In this document: positions 62,422-64,000 of the stretch, in pieces
How positions within the stretch are numbered: the first letter of the stretch is position 1
Layout: every line of letters begins with the position of its first letter
Source: Halovulum dunhuangense
GTDB lineage: Bacteria > Pseudomonadota > Alphaproteobacteria > Rhodobacterales > Rhodobacteraceae
Length of the DNA stretch: 64,000 bases
Reading direction: 5' to 3'
NCBI RefSeq assembly: GCF_013093415.1
Contig: NZ_JABFBC010000001.1
Coordinates: 1,736,001 to 1,800,000, forward strand
The notes under the pieces: model-generated
Databases searched by the model: none
Told to the model about the DNA's origin: nothing
What the model saw: the letters and a program-made list of their open reading frames with translations, nothing else
Made by a program: the position numbers and the translations under genes

Positions 62422-63063
62422 TCACCGCGCCGCGTCGGGGGGGATCAGGCCGAGCCCGCGCAGGTAGATGCCGATGCCGCTTTCCAGCAGTTCCTCCGCC
62501 TCGAAGGGCGAGGTGCGGCCGGGGGTGCCGCGGGCGAACAGTTCGACCACGCCATGGGCCAGCGCCCAGATGTGATGGCTGACCATGGTCGCGGGCGGGC
62601 GGCGGTCGCGGGGCAGGCTTGCGATCAGCGCCTCGGCCGCGCGGGTCAGCACGGCAAACGCGCGGTCGGCGGCGATCTTGAGCTCGGGGTTCGCGGCCGG
62701 CGACAGCCCGCTTTCGAACATCGTTATGTAATGGCCCGGATGGCTGCGGGCGAAGGCGAGATAGGCGCGGCCGGCCGCCTCGATCCCCTTCAGGGGCGAG
62801 GGCGCGGCGCGGGCGACGGCGCGGCCCAGGCTGTCGGCGAAGATCTCGAAGCCCTGGCGGGCGGCTTCCTCGATCAGCTCCTCGCGGCCGCGCACATGGC
62901 GATAGGGCGCGCCGGGGCTGACGCCTGCGCGGCGCGCCGCCTCGGTGATGGTGAAGCCGAGGGGGCCTTTCTCCACCACAAGCTCCAGCGTGGCCTCGAC
63001 CAGCGCCTGGCGCAGGTTTCCGTGGTGATAGCCGCGTCGAGGGGAGGCGTTGTCGTCGCCCAT
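62422..63063 (-). CDS. TetR-family transcriptional regulator
   Basis: This 213-residue regulator has an N-terminal HTH (residues 11-60: GNLRQALVEATLELVVEKGPLGFTITEAARRAGVSPGAPYRHVRGREELIE). Its C-terminal domain resembles TetR_C_13/WHG-type ligand folds (AYLAFARSHPGHYITMFESG). The ATG at 63063 follows the polyphosphate kinase gene after 7 bp, so the regulator is read from the ppk2 promoter. No dyad operator was resolved. Confidence 0.92.
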   Translation of the reverse strand: MGDDNASPRRGYHHGNLRQALVEATLELVVEKGPLGFTITEAARRAGVSPGAPYRHVRGREELIEEAARQGFEIFADSLGRAVARAAPSPLKGIEAAGRAYLAFARSHPGHYITMFESGLSPAANPELKIAADRAFAVLTRAAEALIASLPRDRRPPATMVSHHIWALAHGVVELFARGTPGRTSPFEAEELLESGIGIYLRGLGLIPPDAAR

Positions 63064-63070
63064 GTCGGCC

Positions 63071-63949
63071 TCAGGCAAGCCCCATGGCGCGGGGGCTGCC
63101 GCAGATGGCGCTGTCGGGCGCCTCGACCTCGAGGCCGGGGATCGCAAGTTGGCGCAGCACCAGCCGGATCGCGGCCAGCCGTGCGCGTTTCTTGTCGTCC
63201 GAGCGGATCACCGTCCAGGGCGCGTGGTCGGAATGGCTGCGCTCGTAAGTCTCGCGGATGGCGGCGGTATAGGCGTCCCAGCGCGACAGCCCGTCGATGT
63301 CGATGCGGCTGAGCTTCCACTGCTTCACCGGGTCGCTCTCGCGCGCAAGGAACCGGCGAAGCTGTTCGGCGCGGCCCACGTTGAGCCAGATCTTGATGAG
63401 GGTCACGCCGTCGTCGACCAGCATCTGCTCGAAACCGTTGACCTGCCCGAAGAAGCGTTCGCGCTCTTCGTCGGTGCAGAAGCCGAACACATGCTCGACG
63501 ACGCCGCGGTTGTACCAGGAGCGGTCGAAGAACACCATCTGGCCGGCGGCGGGCATGTGGGCGACGTAGCGCTGGAAATACCATTGCGTCGCCTCGACAT
63601 CCGAGGGTTTGGACAGGGCGACCACATGGGCCGAGCGGGGGTTCAGGTTCTCGCGGAAGCGCTTGATGACGCCGCCCTTGCCGGCGGCGTCGCGCCCCTC
63701 GAAGACGATGGCGATGCGGGCGCCGGTGTCGTTGATCCAGCGCTGCGCGCGGGCCAGCCCGACCTGGAGCGCGTCCATCTCGGCGTCATAGACCTTGCCA
63801 TCCATTTCCCGCCGGTAGGGATAGGTCGGTTCGAGGATGTCGTCCTTGTCCGCGCCCCGCAGGGCCGTGCGCACGTCTTCGGGTGCGCCGCTCCGGGCAA
63901 AGGCGCTGATCGCGCCGTCAAAGGGTTTCGCGAATAGCTGGCTGTCCAT
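63071..63949 (-). CDS. ppk2: Polyphosphate kinase 2
   Basis: This 292-residue PPK2 enzyme transfers phosphate between polyphosphate and nucleotides. Walker A is [16 protein letters not shown] (residues 83-98). The lid region is [30 protein letters not shown], and Walker B is [21 protein letters not shown]. The C-terminal [22 protein letters not shown] is typical of class I (one-domain) members, which mostly make ATP or GTP from ADP or GDP. The start is the first ATG, and its promoter region approaches the window end. Confidence 0.95.
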   Translation of the reverse strand: MDSQLFAKPFDGAISAFARSGAPEDVRTALRGADKDDILEPTYPYRREMDGKVYDAEMDALQVGLARAQRWINDTGARIAIVFEGRDAAGKGGVIKRFRENLNPRSAHVVALSKPSDVEATQWYFQRYVAHMPAAGQMVFFDRSWYNRGVVEHVFGFCTDEERERFFGQVNGFEQMLVDDGVTLIKIWLNVGRAEQLRRFLARESDPVKQWKLSRIDIDGLSRWDAYTAAIRETYERSHSDHAPWTVIRSDDKKRARLAAIRLVLRQLAIPGLEVEAPDSAICGSPRAMGLA

Positions 63950-64000
63950 GAGGCCCCCCCTGGGTGGTTGGGGGACTATGGGCCGCGGGTGGGGAAAGGG

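Overview
The window reads as chromosome of a high-GC alphaproteobacterium, most likely a member of the Rhodobacteraceae (roseobacter/Rhodobacter type). The evidence is a ChpT phosphotransferase, the OlsB/OlsA ornithine-lipid pair, a class II DAHP synthase, a class II (B12) ribonucleotide reductase of about 1,220 residues, a bacterial Bpt leucyltransferase, a DctS/DctR-type two-component system beside dctPQM, and several TRAP and TTT uptake systems. Codon use is uniformly G/C-rich at third positions, except in a few short stretches flagged below. The family assignment is my inference from gene content; no database was searched.

Layout. 1-6.3 kb: a minus-strand copper-handling cluster (small secreted Cys/His/Met protein, Tat-exported multicopper oxidase, small membrane protein, VTT-domain protein, APC permease, P1B copper ATPase cut by the window edge). 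6.3-7.0 kb: a decayed tyrosine-recombinase relic beside tRNA-Thr. 7.1-11.1 kb: ferric-iron binding protein and its fused permease, facing each other, then a PQQ-type sugar dehydrogenase. 11.1-12.9 kb: CopZ, an SDR, a rhodanese and a small membrane protein. 13-25.9 kb: mostly housekeeping genes (DAHP synthase, serB, yicC-gmk, carbonic-anhydrase-like protein, chpT, olsBA, thiE-like, eno, mazG, M20 peptidase). 25.9-28.2 kb: a cytochrome P450 translationally coupled to a cystathionine-synthase-like PLP enzyme. 28.3-34.2 kb: a sensor/regulator pair and a dctPQM TRAP transporter. 34.3-39.5 kb: gpt, LysE, fabI, pdxH, SDR, a double cold-shock protein coupled to a DUF192 protein, tRNA-Pro and DoxX. 39.5-46.9 kb: a GntR-controlled catabolic operon (UxaA-family two-subunit lyase, TTT transporter with fused TctA-TctB, Ldh2-family dehydrogenase, aldose-1-epimerase-like protein). 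47.3-51 kb: nrdJ. 51.2-55.3 kb: ilvB and ilvN with a sulfotransferase-like gene between them, a second one beside ilvN, and a leader-peptide attenuator. 55.4-57 kb: a cobalt-type nitrile hydratase operon. 57.2-60.3 kb: a TRAP transporter whose binding protein faces its permeases. 60.5-64 kb: bpt, RDD, DUF2852, tetR and ppk2.

Regulation is unusually readable. Two CueR-type promoters with 19-bp spacers control copA and copZ. A perfect 14-bp palindrome lies between gntR and the UxaA operon. A 7-bp inverted repeat precedes dctP. A branched-chain leader peptide with terminator precedes ilvB. DnaA-box-like 9-mers cluster upstream of nrdJ. A 33-bp intergenic element occurs three times, twice without any mismatch.

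No CRISPR array, complete insertion sequence, rRNA gene or replication origin was seen. The most interesting candidates for unrecognised biology are the GntR/UxaA/TTT operon, the P450-PLP enzyme pair, the sulfotransferase genes embedded in the ilv locus, and the integrase scar next to the copper cluster.
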